The notes beneath the pieces are model-generated. The model searched no databases, was not told the origin of the DNA, and saw only the letters and a list, made by a program, of their open reading frames with translations. A program made the translations under genes and the position numbers. Shown in pieces: positions 1-12,604 of a stretch of DNA of 64,000 bases. The DNA comes from Gordius sp. MW1 (taxonomy: Eukaryota > Nematomorpha > Gordioida > Gordea > Gordiidae): positions 16,740,168 to 16,804,167 of the forward strand of contig OZ038531.1 in the NCBI GenBank assembly GCA_964036665.1. Direction: 5' to 3'. Every line of letters starts with the position of its first letter. Position 1 is the stretch's first letter.

Positions 1-214
1 TTAATTGAAACCCAGTAAATTAAATAATTAGATGATTAATCTTTATATGGCTTTAAATAATCCATTGAATGTTTTTTGGTCAAATAAAATTATTTTTAAA
101 ATTCTGTGTCTATATCATTAATATATTTACGATTAGAGTTTGGGTACATACATGTTATGCTGAGGTAATAACTCATACAAATCAATACAGGATATTTAAT
201 TTAGGGTTCAAAAC

Positions 215-385
215 TAGTGTTGTAAAAACGGCGGGGGTTTGTTTGGTCCACCTTTAGGCTTTGGTCTGTTTTTCTTATGCGACCTTTAGGCTTAGTCGAA
301 ATTTGAAAAGGAGATTAGAGTCGACCGTTAGCCTTCGTTAAATTAAAGGTCGACCAAACAAAACTTAGCCCTTTTTACAACTCTA
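215..385. mobile_element. Short hAT-like MITE (tagtgttgtaaaaacgg family)
   Basis: The left end reads tagtgttgtaaaaacggc and the right end is its imperfect reverse complement (gccctttttacaactcta). The flanks ttcaaaac and gtcaaaac match at 7 of 8 bases, the 8-bp duplication size expected of hAT elements. The interior is AT/GC mixed with repeated 'ggtccacctttagg'-like motifs and no coding capacity. Related copies occur near 38305-38440, 40600-40768 and 50669-50760. Confidence 0.6.
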
Positions 386-1988
386 GTCAAAACCATTGGG
401 AATCTCTTGCCCCAAAATTTAGATTTTTTGGGGTATTCAAAAAATTTTATATCAAAATACAATAATAAAATATTACAAATCTTTTTAATTCATATTCACG
501 GTGCATGCATTAACAGTTAATTTTAATATTTTCATGACTTTTAAAACACAATCCATTCATTTAAATTAATATTTCAAGTGTACATTTTTCTGGTCGTCTT
601 GTTAGTGTGCTTTTATTGTCCAATCCTATCATACCTGAATAATAAAATGTCACATGTAGTGTAGATGGTTAGGTAAACTTTTCTATTGTTTACTAAATTA
701 CCAGTTGCAAAAATTTCTAACACATGACAGGTTTCAATTACGGACGCACACTTTTCATAAAACTCTGTCAACCATATTAATTTTTACTACCTGGTAATGC
801 CACAAAAATATATCATCAACAATCTTACGTTACACAAAATTTTTATTCCCTTACAAACATCTATATTTTGAAAAGAGAAGATACTATTCTCATCAACGCG
901 CACGCTACTATTTCTGGTTCAAACATATTTTCAATTTTCACGGATTAGATATTGATTTTTTCGCAGTGCAAATAAGAAACAAGGAGTACACAGCATAATA
1001 GAAATATAATTTGGCAGGAAATTATAATTTGTCAGATTTGGAATTGGATTAAATAATCCAGCAATTTAAATCGTCTAAGCTGCAAAAGAGCTCAGCAAAA
1101 TGGGAGGATAACAATTTAATTCAATTAGTCTTCAGATGCTGCTAGATTCTACCACTTCCCCACATTCTAGCCGCAAATTAAATTTAAAATTTCATAATCG
1201 GTTTTTCGTTTTCATCTTTTAGCAAATTCTAGCAGCCTCTTACACGTAAGTTTTTAGATTATATTTTAAAATTATTTTCATTTTATTTTCTAAGAAATGT
1301 AAAATTTTAAAAATGATTTTTTTTTGCTATAGTTCTAATTTGGAAGATATTTTTTAGATTACAGGGTTAACATTTTTTAAGATTCTATCATTTTGACAAT
1401 TTCCTGCAAGATTGCATATTATTTTAAATGATAAAATGATATAAATTACTTTTAATATGTTGTATTCTAGATTAAGTTATGAAAATTTCAATTGATTTGA
1501 AAATTGGTCATTATTTATACAAATTTGGGTATAGTGCCAATTTTTACTATTTAACTAACCACTTGCACATTTTTACATCCTGTTTACTTATTTTAAACTG
1601 TATTTAATTGGCGCCATACGAAAATAATTTTGATGTGTATATTTTGATTAAAATAACGCAATACTAATACCAGGTTTTTTAAATTGTTTTTCAAACATTA
1701 TTATTGACTATATCTTCATAATTTTATATTCTGGAAGACAGGTTTTGTAAATATTATTTTAGTATTGCACGATTAAACAAATTATTTTTAGTTATTTTAT
1801 TATGTAAAAACCATATTAATTTTGCACCAAAAAATTTGTTAAACTTTATAATTATTACAAAGCTACTAAAGATTAAAATTTTGAAGTTTTAGAATAAATT
1901 AAAATTAAAAAAAAACATAATCATGTTTAAAAACATCCATCCTCTTAATTTAAGACATTTAAATGGTTAAGTTAATCAATTTTTTAAA
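386..1988. other. Intergenic AT-rich DNA, no gene seen
   Basis: Very AT-rich sequence with stops in all frames and no recognisable domain or repeat boundary. I see nothing to annotate. Confidence 0.5.
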
Positions 1989-2283
1989 AAGAGAGCCCGA
2001 TTTACGACGGGTGGTATCTGCAAATCAAATATGAATAACTCTAATTTATAGCCCATCTTGGACACATTTTAAATTAGAGACTAATTTAACTAAATAGTTC
2101 CTATCTCTTTTAGAATGTGACTTGAAAATAAAAATAGACATATATTCGCTCTATTGGAGCTCATCGGATAGGAATAATTTAGTTAAATTAGTCTCTAATT
2201 TAAAATGTGTCTTAGATGGTGTATAAATTAGAGCTATTTTTACTTGATTCGCGGTTACCACCCGTCGTAAATCGGGCTCTCTT
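1989..2283. mobile_element. Foldback MITE
   Basis: The two halves are inverted copies. The left end gagagcccgatttacgacgg is mirrored by ccgtcgtaaatcgggctctc at the right end. Inside, aaattagagactaatttaac is mirrored by the complementary block near 2185-2200, so most of the 295 bp can fold into one stem. There is no ORF. I could not define a convincing target duplication, so the superfamily is open. Confidence 0.7.
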
Positions 2284-3920
2284 CATAAAAACCGAACCGG
2301 AATCGTACAATCTTTATTTCAACAATATGTTATAATCAATTTTTATTTATAGAATACTTATTAAACATTATTTTATTTTCTCAAATCGCATCTCTTATAT
2401 GATTATTACCCAGACTCATATATAGTAACAAAGATATTCAATATAAAATTGAACTCACGAATACATAGTAATACACTTAAATATTTTGTTATTTCGACAT
2501 TTTATATAACTTACCAGCCAACACATGTGACAAGTAAAATTGACTTCTTTTTTTAACTTTACCCCTCGTATTTTTAGAAGATTATTAATAAAAGATGCAG
2601 GTGTGCGCGCAGGGTTACTCAAAGAAGGGATGGGAGTTTACGTTTTTATTAATGACTTTTTAATAAATAATATAAACATTTTCAACTGGAAACAAAAAAA
2701 TAGCTATTAATTGTCATAAATAATTTAAAGAAACTTCATTACAATAATTCCATGCAAATTGTGTTTTTCTGTTTTGAATTTTATGTTTGGGCTATCGAAT
2801 TGATTAATAGTCAGTTTCATTTTTATACTGCGAGGCGAGCAAACAATATTACAAAAGTATATTGTCAATTTCTAAATTTAACTATTATAAAATGATTCTT
2901 TATATAATGGATATTGGAATCTTCACTCAAATTCTCACATAATTTATATGTTTTGTCTTTGTCATTCAGCTATTGTTACTTCATTGGGGTTCATATGGCT
3001 CAAAAACTAATGAAGCTAATAAACCCGATGTGTGAGTGTCGCGAATTAAATCATACAGATATATATATATTAAGTTAAAAAGATCTTAATAAATCACATT
3101 TCATTTCCGTACAATAATTAAATCTTGAGGAAATGCCAGTTTTCCAAAAATTCTCATTATTTAATTTTGCGGCACTCTTACATCAGTTTTATAATCTACT
3201 CTAATTATGAAGATACCATAATTTTAAATCTTAATTTTAAGTTTTTAAGACTTTAAAACTTTGTCGACACCTACGATCAACTAATGTTAATCAAGGGTTA
3301 ATTTATTTTGGATAATTTCTTAAAACTAATTCTTGTGGTGTAGATAGAAAAAAATTTTGAATTTCAAAATACACATATTCAGGTAAAACTTTCATAAATT
3401 TTTATTCATAAATTTATTGTCGTCTTTATGGGCTATTATAATTAATGGCCATTTCAATTAAAAATACTTCTTTAATCTAATTATTTTGAAAATAATGTAT
3501 GCTATACGATTTCAGTTATATCAGTTTAAAAATATTGTGCCAATAAATTTGATTATATTTTAATTAATTAATAGTATCTTATATATGTTTAAATTATATT
3601 CGTCGAGTAAGGGTAGAAATGTAGTATGATTTCATTTTTAAAACACTACCCAAAAAGGCGGGGAAAACGGTAAACATAACTAAGAATTTTTTAGCAAAAT
3701 TTAGATAAAAAATTAATTTTAAATGAAATAGAGCTTGATGAATTCTGATTCTAACACAACACTAACAATGAGACCTATTATTAAGTTTTTTTCATACAAA
3801 TCGGAAAAAATAATTTTTAAATTTAGTAAAGGGGGTTTGGAGAAGGTTTTTGCTACAATATGCGTAAATATATATCATATATCATTAAGCTAACCATTAA
3901 TTTATTTACTGTCTATACAG
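2284..3920. other. Upstream region of the serpin gene
   Basis: AT-rich with no clear coding exon. A possible upstream exon ends at about 3031 before gtgagt, an excellent donor; the acceptor at 3920 (ctatacag) lies four bases before the serpin ATG. This suggests a 5' leader exon, or a longer N-terminus, somewhere in this stretch. RNA evidence would be required to place it. Confidence 0.35.
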
Positions 3921-3924
3921 GAAA

Positions 3925-6900
3925 ATGCTCATCCTTATATTCTCAATCTTAATCCTACCGGAAGGGGCTAGATTCGTGCATTCTGCTGGATCCATCAATT
4001 CCATCTCTAAAAAAGTGCCGAATGATACGAGCGTCACACCTTTGGTCGCGTCTTTGTGTATTCAAAACACTGACGTCGGTTTAAAATTGCTGAGAGCCAT
4101 TCACAAAATAAAGTCCCAACCCATTTATACCTTCACAAATGATAGTTCCTACAATGTGAAACGACCTGAAAATACCATTATATCTCCGATCGGATTGTTT
4201 AAAACCCTTTACATGTTGGTACTAGGGGCGGGGGGTGTTAGCGAAGTCGAGCTTTCCAATTTATTACTAGGAACCGACGTATTTCCACCAGGAATGCATC
4301 AAGATTTCAAGGATTTGAAAGATTTAGTATTGAAAAATCCGGTAGATAAATCAGGGAAATATAACTACGAAGCTCCTACTACAATTGCTTGGGTGACCAA
4401 GTTGTTTTTAGACGAAAAATTTGCGGTTCACCCAAAGTTCGCCAAAGATTTAGAAAAATATTACGCTGCTCAAACTGAATCCCTCAACTTCGAAGAGGGA
4501 AATGGAGATACAGCTAGAAATATCATAAATGGATGGGTTGCAGACCAAACAGGAGGCAAAATTGACCGCGTTTTATCTGCACCCGTACCTAATAGCTTGA
4601 GCAGAATGCTATTACTGAACGTTTTTTACTTTAACGCCAAATGGGAAATTCCCTTTAAAAAATCTTTGACTATATTGAATGACACTTTTTTCGCTGCTCA
4701 AGAAAATATCATAGTCCGAGTTCCAATGCTACACAACCCTCATGTTACGTTGAAATTGAATTTCTTAGAAGAGCTGAAGTAAGATGATATGTTTTTATTA
4801 AAGTTATTGGGTCATAAGGAACCTTGTTTATTAAAAAAATTATCAGCTTATGTTAAGTTTTGAAAAGCTCTTAAAGTTTAATTAGGAATTAATCAAAAAT
4901 GCATTTATTAATGTGTACAGTCAATTTTCTAAAAGTATCGAATATGAATACCTCTCTTCTATATTTTATTGAATAAATTTGAGAATTTAAAAGTAATAAA
5001 AATATAAAAACAGTATATGTTATAAAATACCGCACGTATATACTTAGACAATTGATCTGTGTTAAAATATCACAAATTATAAATCTTAAGCACTTGGGCG
5101 AACTAATCATAAATGTTAAGCTTAAATATATTTGTTAAAGCATTTTTGTTAAAAAAATTTAAAATCCTTAAATTTCAAGTTCCCCTCTAATTTCATAACC
5201 TCTTTATAGTAATAATTAAAAAAATAACGCAAGCTAGAACGTAAAATGTTTCTTTGTACAAAATAAGTTTTAAAAATGTGCTATGTTTATTTAAGGCATA
5301 TTGCAACCATAGACTAGATAGACTGTTCATCAACGCACAAAAGTGTGTACCCTTTTTTCCACCATTTGGAAAGGCACATTGTAAAGTGGTGATCATATAG
5401 AAATTCGTAATTTTCGCTAATTAAATAATCTTAAAAGGTAAATAAAAAATATATTGAATTGGGTAGATGTCAAAAACAGCATATTAAAATAAATATCATT
5501 TAAAAAAATACATAAAATTAAAAATGTAAAAAATGCGATTAAAGTTTGTTTAATAATAGCGCCATCAATTTTAATTGCTATTTTGTATAATATTAATTTA
5601 TTTACGTTCGTTTTAATTTATAATCTAGTAAGGAAGGTAAATTGACTGTTATAGGGCAAAATTACATGGTTATAATACACCAATTGCCCTCTTCAAAATG
5701 GAGGAAAATTTGACACACAATTAACCATATGCAACATATGGCATGATCAGTCTATCTAGTCTATGAGCACAACACAATTTATAATCTGTCAAAATTTGTC
5801 TATCTATTCAATAAGTGTTCGTTTTTCAGCGTTGCTTAGAATTAAAAGATTTTGCTCAATTTATACCAAAAAAAAATTGTTTAATTACATTTCATATTTT
5901 CGTATAATTTACTCTTTAGATAGTCGCGAGGAATGTTTTTCTCATATTAACCTTTGACACCCATTAGTTAAAAACGAATGTTACTTAGTAAGTTTGTGTG
6001 TCCTAAAAGCAGTTAATAACCTTACTATTCCTATCCCATTAGATTAACGAATAAATCTTTCACTTTAACGATAATTAATAAAGGGCTCTGTTGTTGTGCT
6101 CTTAAAATATATGCAATCGCGCCAATTAGTCAGGAAGTGTTAGTATGACCTCCCCCCCCCCCTAAAAGAATTAATAATGGATCAATATCAATGAGCACTT
6201 AACACTTTTATGACTCTCGAACTACGCGTTATAAATCATATAGACGTGTTAAATTACCCCCCTATTAATTGCTATGTAAGTAATACTGTCAAAACCGTTT
6301 AATTGCAAAGCCTTGGGCCTGAAAAAAATCGCGATTAATCGATTACGCGATTAAACGATTGAAATAAAAGTATATGTACATTATATTAAACATTCATTTC
6401 TTACGCTTCGCAATAAAATGTTATTTTATATATCTGGCTGATTTAAGGACTCGAAAATGTTTGTGAATATCCGATGTTGTACTATTAAGCGATTTGTCAA
6501 TAAACGATGTTTTTGTTAATATTATCGTTTAAAAGAAACAAAATGGCGGTTAACTTCGCGATTAAAAGATTTCGCGATAATCCGATTTGCGATTAAGAAG
6601 TTTCGACTATGGGCTCACTTACAATGAAAAATGTCCTGCACTGTGTCCACCTTGGGTTTTTTATAAACCATTCTGAAAAAGAATTTTAGCCTCCGAATAA
6701 ACCCCTGCCTACATTTAATTTATCTGACCCCGATCAAGGGCCAAAATTGTTTAATTTTATAAATTTCGACTAAATCTTTTTGCAACTTGTCTAACTTTTT
6801 GGTTTATAGTGGAGAAATGACCATTATTTGCATTTAGTTTGTCACCCCGGCCTGAAACTTGATGTTTTTTATATCAAATTTATTATTGGGTTTCAATTAA

Positions 6901-8520
6901 TTATTTCTGTTATATATTTATTTGTGATCTATACAGTACAGAGTACATAGAAATGCCGTTTGTGAATAAGAAAGTTAGTATGTACGTGGTCCTACCGATA
7001 GAAAATCAAGGCTTACCCTTCCTGTTGCAAAATATACGTCCTCATCATATAGAAAAAATGACCGAGCCGGGTGATACATTGCTGATCGATTTAAAGTTAC
7101 CAAAGATTATTATAACCACGAATTTGGACGCTAAAGCTCATCTCAAGAAATTAGGTGGGCATAAGATTCGACTTGTTTTATTAAATGCCTTTAAAAATAA
7201 ACATTTTTCTTAAATTTTTTTAATAAAAGCTATAAATAATCTTTAAAGTGCCTTTTTAAGGATACAAAATATGATTTAATTTAAAATATTTTATATTGAC
7301 TAAAATCAACTTTGATCTTAAATAGTTTAAATATAAGGTTGGCAAAAGATATTAATTTTTGTATTTTCAAGGGCTGAGAACGATATTTGACTCCAAAGTT
7401 GCGAATTTCACCGGGATTTCGGATATTAAAGAGCTCTTCGTTTCCGAGTTTCGACAAACATCTGTATTAGAAATACACGAAGAAGGTAGCCTTTTTAACA
7501 AAATATTACGATTTTTTTGACTTACAAGTTTGTATGTGGTAGATGAAGGCAAACTTCCAAGCAAAAATTATTTATGGCGATTTTTAATTAAGTGGAAATA
7601 AAGTCAATAATTAATTGTATGCAATAATATTTTCTTTAAGTTTACGTTAATGTCCATCATAATATAAATTTGTATTTAAATATTATTTTAATTTAAATAC
7701 ATTATTAATCTTTTAGTAGTGCTTAAAAGTAATTAATTTATATAAACAATTTCAAAATAATTGGGGGTCAAACATTTTAGTAAAAATCCAGTTTAATAGG
7801 GTAAAACTTGTTATAAGCAATGTCGACAAATTCACATTATAGATGTTGTACATCTTCAGGGGATACAAAAACAGATGTCACAACCTATTTTAAAAAATTT
7901 GAATGAGCTGTTATTAATTATAGTAATTTAATGTCCAACATTTTCTATGTATATGAAACAAATGACGTGGTCCATTGAAATAGCTGGTAAAAAGGGAAAT
8001 TTATACTGCATTATATTTTGATAAAGGAGCCGAGGCGGCATCAGTAACTTCGGTAGAATTATCAGAACGTAGTGGCCCATATCCATTTACCGCAGATCAT
8101 CCCTTCATGTATTTCTTGTATGATAACGAAGCAAAAATCATTCTCTTCGCAGGCACTGTATGGAATCCCGCAACAGACGCCATGGTATCGGAATCATATA
8201 ACCCCAACAAAATTCTGACAGATAAAATTGAGGGGGTCATAAAGGCTATCAAGGAAAATCTTGATACCACAAACAGTTCATTTACAGCAATTAGTCCTTT
8301 GAAAGAGGGCACTGGAGTCCAAGATAAAAGTGTTTATGGTTCTGATAATTCCACTATGAATGATTCAAATCCTGACAATTCCACTATGATTAATGGAAAA
8401 GATTTCGATAACCCTTATTTTGTGCCTTACATTAGTCCCGCCGTGCTTAAACAGTTGACCGACATTTTACGCAAAATTCAGGCCAATTTTACCAATCAAA
8501 AAAAGCCCCATTCGCGCTAA
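3925..8520 (+). CDS. Secreted inhibitory serpin, four coding exons
   Basis: Spliced exons are 3925-4778, 6937-7154, 7372-7485 and 8027-8520. All junctions are GT..AG and all phases agree, giving 559 residues from the ATG at 3925. A hydrophobic start (MLILIFSILIL) fits a signal peptide. The serpin fold follows: NTIISPIGLFKTLYMLVLGA (helix B region), NAKWEIPFKKS, and SMYVVLP near the start of exon 3. The hinge EEGAEAASVTS straddles exons 4 and 5; counting from P15 Gly puts Arg at P1 and Ser at P1', predicting inhibition of trypsin-like serine proteases. The usual C-terminal strand (HPFMYFLYDNEAKIILFAG) is intact. About 116 further residues follow, with several N-x-S/T sites, whereas typical serpins end there at about 400 residues. 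The start is inferred; an upstream exon may exist because an acceptor lies at 3920. Confidence 0.9.
5308..5765. mobile_element. MITE in serpin intron 1
   Basis: Bounded by a perfect 18-bp inverted repeat, catagactagatagactg at 5308 and its complement ending at 5765. The interior has no coding potential. Flanking bases do not give a clear target duplication. It lies wholly inside the first mapped serpin intron (4779-6936). Confidence 0.65.
6300..6612. repeat. Repeat-bounded element remnant in serpin intron 1
   Basis: Both ends carry clustered cgcgattaa / gattaatcg motifs in opposite arrangements (about 6325-6360 and 6555-6595). This is the same kind of subterminal repetition seen in hAT elements elsewhere in the window. 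Termini are degraded, so class is uncertain. Confidence 0.4.
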
Positions 8521-9262
8521 TATTTAATATTATCATATCATGCATGTAATATTGTAATTTTAACTTAGACATAATACGGTAATTCAGTGTTTCGTAATCG
8601 TCCTGTATTATTTTTGTGGCCTGCTTTATTGACCACTTTTAAAATTTTAGTCAAATAAATTTTTTAATAACTTGCATTTATGATCTTATAGCATTGAAAT
8701 GCGAAGCGATTAATGCTGTAATGGGCGCGCCAAGTTTAAGATTTAGGACCGTAGGGGAGAGAATCACTAAAAAAGGGACCTTACATTAGGGAAGCGCTTC
8801 TCACAAGACTCTTATGATGGTGGCGGACTAAGTCTGCTTATTTCTTTCAACAGCGTCAGACGCGCCAAAAACAATAGTACAGGCGAGTCGACCGACGGGA
8901 ACCATACGTTTTGCCTTAAATGCCTAAATGAATATATATGTGGCAATTATTATATTATCCATTAAATTATCGCTCTGCTAAAACATTATTGTTTTTGAAG
9001 TAATCATATATTTTGACTTGCTAAATATTTCCTTAAGCCAACGGGGAAGAATTTATTTTTAGATAATATATAGTATTATTTCTTAATTTTGACATGTTTT
9101 AAATGCCAACATTTACGCTTTCCAAGTCTATGTATGAACAGAAGAAATCCGATTTAAACAAAAACCGAGGCTCTTCTAGACTTCCTACAGAAGCAGTTCA
9201 TTTACTATGCAATTTAAGCAGGGGTTCCAAGAAATGGACCGTAATGTTTGAGAGCCAGGGGC
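8521..9262. other. Intergenic region holding a dispersed repeat fragment
   Basis: No gene is seen. Bases about 8740-8805 are an inverted copy, with mismatches, of about 55885-55955: the shared core is aaaaaagggaccttacatta..gggaagcgctt here and its complement there. The repeat's class cannot be told from two partial copies. Confidence 0.5.
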
Positions 9263-9614
9263 CTGTCTCGTAGAGTCTTGCATGGGCCGGGTTTTGCCGG
9301 CCCCGCCCAACCCATGTTCAGGTAGCTCCAACCCAGCCCATGCTCACAAACTTTTTTTTAAGCTTAGCTCAACCCAGCCCATGGCTAACAAAACCCAGCC
9401 CAGCCCATCTTAAATTTCTTCCTAAATTTAATTCACACTTTACATTGTATAAATATATATTTATTTTCATATTAGATATATATTAAAATACAATAAAATG
9501 ATATAAATTAATCATCTGTGTCAATTCCATCTTTTAATAATTCAATTTCCATTGGTTCACCTTTAAATTAATTAAATGTATATAGCTTATAACATTTTTA
9601 AATACCCCCAGGTT

Positions 9615-11722
9615 TTAGATTAATAGTATGGATTCTAGATTTTCCGGGCTCAACCGTGACCTCCTTTCTTCTAAAACTCGGCCGGCAGCTGAAAAAGTTC
9701 TTTCACTACTTCCAAAGGAGGCTGGGGTAGCTAAGTATTGAGTAGCTAGCTTACTAAGATAAAAAAATTCACATGTGTGGTTTTTCAACCATGTAAGATC
9801 ATTATCATCATTTGAGGTAGAAGATGATGATGTATATTTCAAATCAATAGATTTTTGAACCTCATCAAGTTTTTCTGAAAATGCTGGTTCTTCTTCTTCA
9901 AACATAGAAAAATCATTCAATTGTACATCATTAGACATAAGGCATACAAAGCTTTTTAGCATTATTCCCCAAAATGGTTTTATTGTTTCTCTCATCATGT
10001 GGGATATTTGTTATTCTAAGCCTTATATTAGCATATAAGCTTAACCGTTCAATATGATTCAACATTTTCATGTTCTTGTATTTAAGTATAAAAAAGGTAG
10101 CTATGAGATGATGCTCATTAAGAACAAACTTATCAACAAGATAAGTTTTTGCCCTTTTTCTACTTTTTTGGAATTCGGCATCATTATCATAAATTGTCAA
10201 CAAAGCCAACAATTTATGATACCATAATACAACCAAATGAATTGTTGGTTTACAGTCAGCTTCCAAATCATTTGTAGCCATTACAAATGGCTCTAAAAAT
10301 TAATGATGCCTTGTAAAGTTTTAACATCTAGCATGTTAACTCTATCAAGTTCATTAACTTGAGCTAGAATTTCTGTAATTAATTAAGAAGGTAAAACAAC
10401 AAACAACATACCTTTTATATTTGTAAACTGTTAAAGTACAGAAACAAATAATTTGTGTTTGCTATTCCATCTTAAATAATTGTATAATTAATAAAAATGC
10501 CATATATAACTATACCGTGTTTTAATATCTTGATAAAGGGTTTTAGGCAGTTTGTTGACCAGCCCATTTTGTTTCATATATTGTACAAGTTTTTTACAGC
10601 AGACAAAAGTTTGATATTATTTTAGGTGTCTCACTTAACAGGAAATTCTTTTCCCAAGTGTTTCTCAGCACAGTATTTAATACATGTGCACAACAATTCA
10701 GTCTTTTATTGTTCTCAAGTGCTTTAATCATATTAGCGCCTTGATCTGTCAATGTTATATGAGTAAATCGATCTAGGTCAAATTCATGAGATATAAAGTT
10801 AGAAAGTAGACTAACCCCTGTCTTTTTTTCTTTATAAAATTTAGAGGTAAATAAAACAACTTTTTTTGATATAAATTTTTTATATTTAGAATGAAGAGTA
10901 GGTGTCTGTGGTGTTCCACCCTTTCTCTTATTCATAATTTTATTTAACGTTTTTTTTGTTATTACCCCTTGTAGTCCTTCCGGTTGTTATCCATAAATTG
11001 TATTCATTCACCCCCACACATACGATCAAATTTACTTTACACGTAGTTAGGGTGACTGATAAGTCATGATTGTTAATACCTCTACGATAAAAATAGATTG
11101 CTTCTCTATGATATAAATAGATTGTTAATATCGCTATGATATAAATAGATCGTTATTTTATTACCATCACAGATAGATTATTATATTACCTCGCTATCAC
11201 TCGTTGATAATTAATTATTTTACTTTCGAATAGTAGAAAATAAAAGAGAAACAGAAAATGTAACGTATTATAAAAAAACAAGAAATTTCGCGGATCCATT
11301 TTATCGCTGATACTTTTTATCGTGGTAGTTTTAGAATTAAATAAAATAAATAGTATTCGATAGTATTAAAATTATAATAACAAAATCCTTTCAAATTTAA
11401 TAATTCGATGGATTTATTAGTGTCAAGTAAGAATTTTTACAAAAATCGTCTGTCCACATGTCAGTGGTCGCAGAACAGGAGCCTTTATCAAGGTACTCCT
11501 TAATATTGGTGCCAACTTGGCTCTTAATTTGTCTGCAGAATAAGTTAAATTTCTTGATATCGTAGTTGGTGAAGGTAATAGACAATCAATGTCTACATTA
11601 CCATGTAAACTACCAATCTTGACAAGATTTTGGCAGAATTTTTTAAAGCCCTCACCATTAATTGATTCAAACGACCTCATACAGAGGTATGATATAAGTT
11701 CTTTAATAGTATCTTGCCTCAT
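9615..11722 (-). pseudogene. hAT transposase relic
   Basis: Transposase catalysing cut-and-paste movement of the surrounding hAT element. Visible blocks: 11722-11423 and the overlapping frame 11585-11397 (CSATTDMWTDD, the usual catalytic-domain surrounding of hAT proteins), 10935-10594 (LTDQGANMIKAL, then CCAHVLNTVLR), 10281-9931 (helical insertion domain) and 9998-9615 (SSERTFSAAGRVLEERRSRL, hAT C-terminal dimerisation domain). The switches of frame at about 9950 and 11500, and the non-coding interruption between 10936 and 11396, show it is decayed. A BED finger upstream is not visible. Confidence 0.85.
10936..11396. repeat. Non-coding interruption of the hAT transposase with short direct repeats
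   Basis: About 460 AT-rich bases without reading frame separate two conserved transposase blocks. Around 11085-11160 the phrase ctatgatataaatagattgt recurs about three times in slightly altered form. It may be a small insertion or a decayed intron. I see no terminal inverted repeats. Confidence 0.4.
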
Positions 11723-12604
11723 CTTTTTTGATGGGAGCCTTTGGAAACATGATACAAGTATATTATTGTCATTTCTTTCTTCCTTATTTTTAGCACAAGC
11801 GCCTCTTTAAATGACTTGTACTTAAAAAAAAGTTTATATTAAAATAGATATTGGATTTAATAGTCAATCTTGTTTTACCTATTTTGACGTTATGACTATA
11901 GATAGCATTACAGAGCCTGCATTTAACTTTTCCTGTTGGTTTGTTGTTTGTTATCTCCTACTTCCAACATAAATACTTTCCATATATTTGAGGTGCTTTT
12001 AGCATTGTCCTTATCAATATATTTAAAAGTTGGAGTTATAACATGTTAATAGAATAAAATAAATTAATAAAATGCGAAGCGACGGATGTTAATTAAATTT
12101 AGAATTGCAAAACTATCAAGAATGACCGTACTAATACTAAACTAATAATAGGAATAGAAATAATATCATTTTATTTATCACTAGGGCCGGGGCAGGGACA
12201 ACTATATATGAACAAAAGAAATATAAAAGTTAATTAAGTAGATAAAAACATATGTTCCTTTTTGCCAACTCGGATTTTGGCTTACAATATTCAATCATAT
12301 AATCTGTATACAATGATATAACAATATACAACAACACATATACAACATCATATATATAACACATATATAACAAAAACTTAATTAGAATTTGAATTAATAT
12401 ATTAATTTTAAAATTAAATTTTTATTATTCAACAATTCTCAGCCCAGCCTATCAAATTTATTTAGGCCCAACCCAGCCCATTAAATTATATTATTTACTT
12501 AACCCAGCCCAGCCCATTAAAATATTTATTTTCTTCGACCCAGCCCAATCATGGGCTGGGCGGGTTGATGGGTTTACTGGCCCATGCAGGACTCTACTGT
12601 CTCG

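Larger units (their letters stand above)
9271..12596 (-). mobile_element. Full-length hAT element with broken transposase
   Basis: Bounded by inverted termini tagagtcttgcatgggcc and its near-perfect complement, and flanked by a perfect 8-bp duplication ctgtctcg (9263-9270 and 12597-12604). Both ends carry tandem cccagc/cccaac motifs (about 9310-9410 and 12430-12560). The - strand holds fragments of a hAT transposase in the right order: a helical and DMWTD segment (11722-11397), a TDQGANMIKAL..RLNC.AH segment (10935-10594), and the C-terminal dimerisation region with SSERTFSAAGR and RRSRLSPENLE (about 9998-9615). Reading frames are broken and about 460 non-coding bases separate the first two blocks, so it is not autonomous now. 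Confidence 0.92.
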
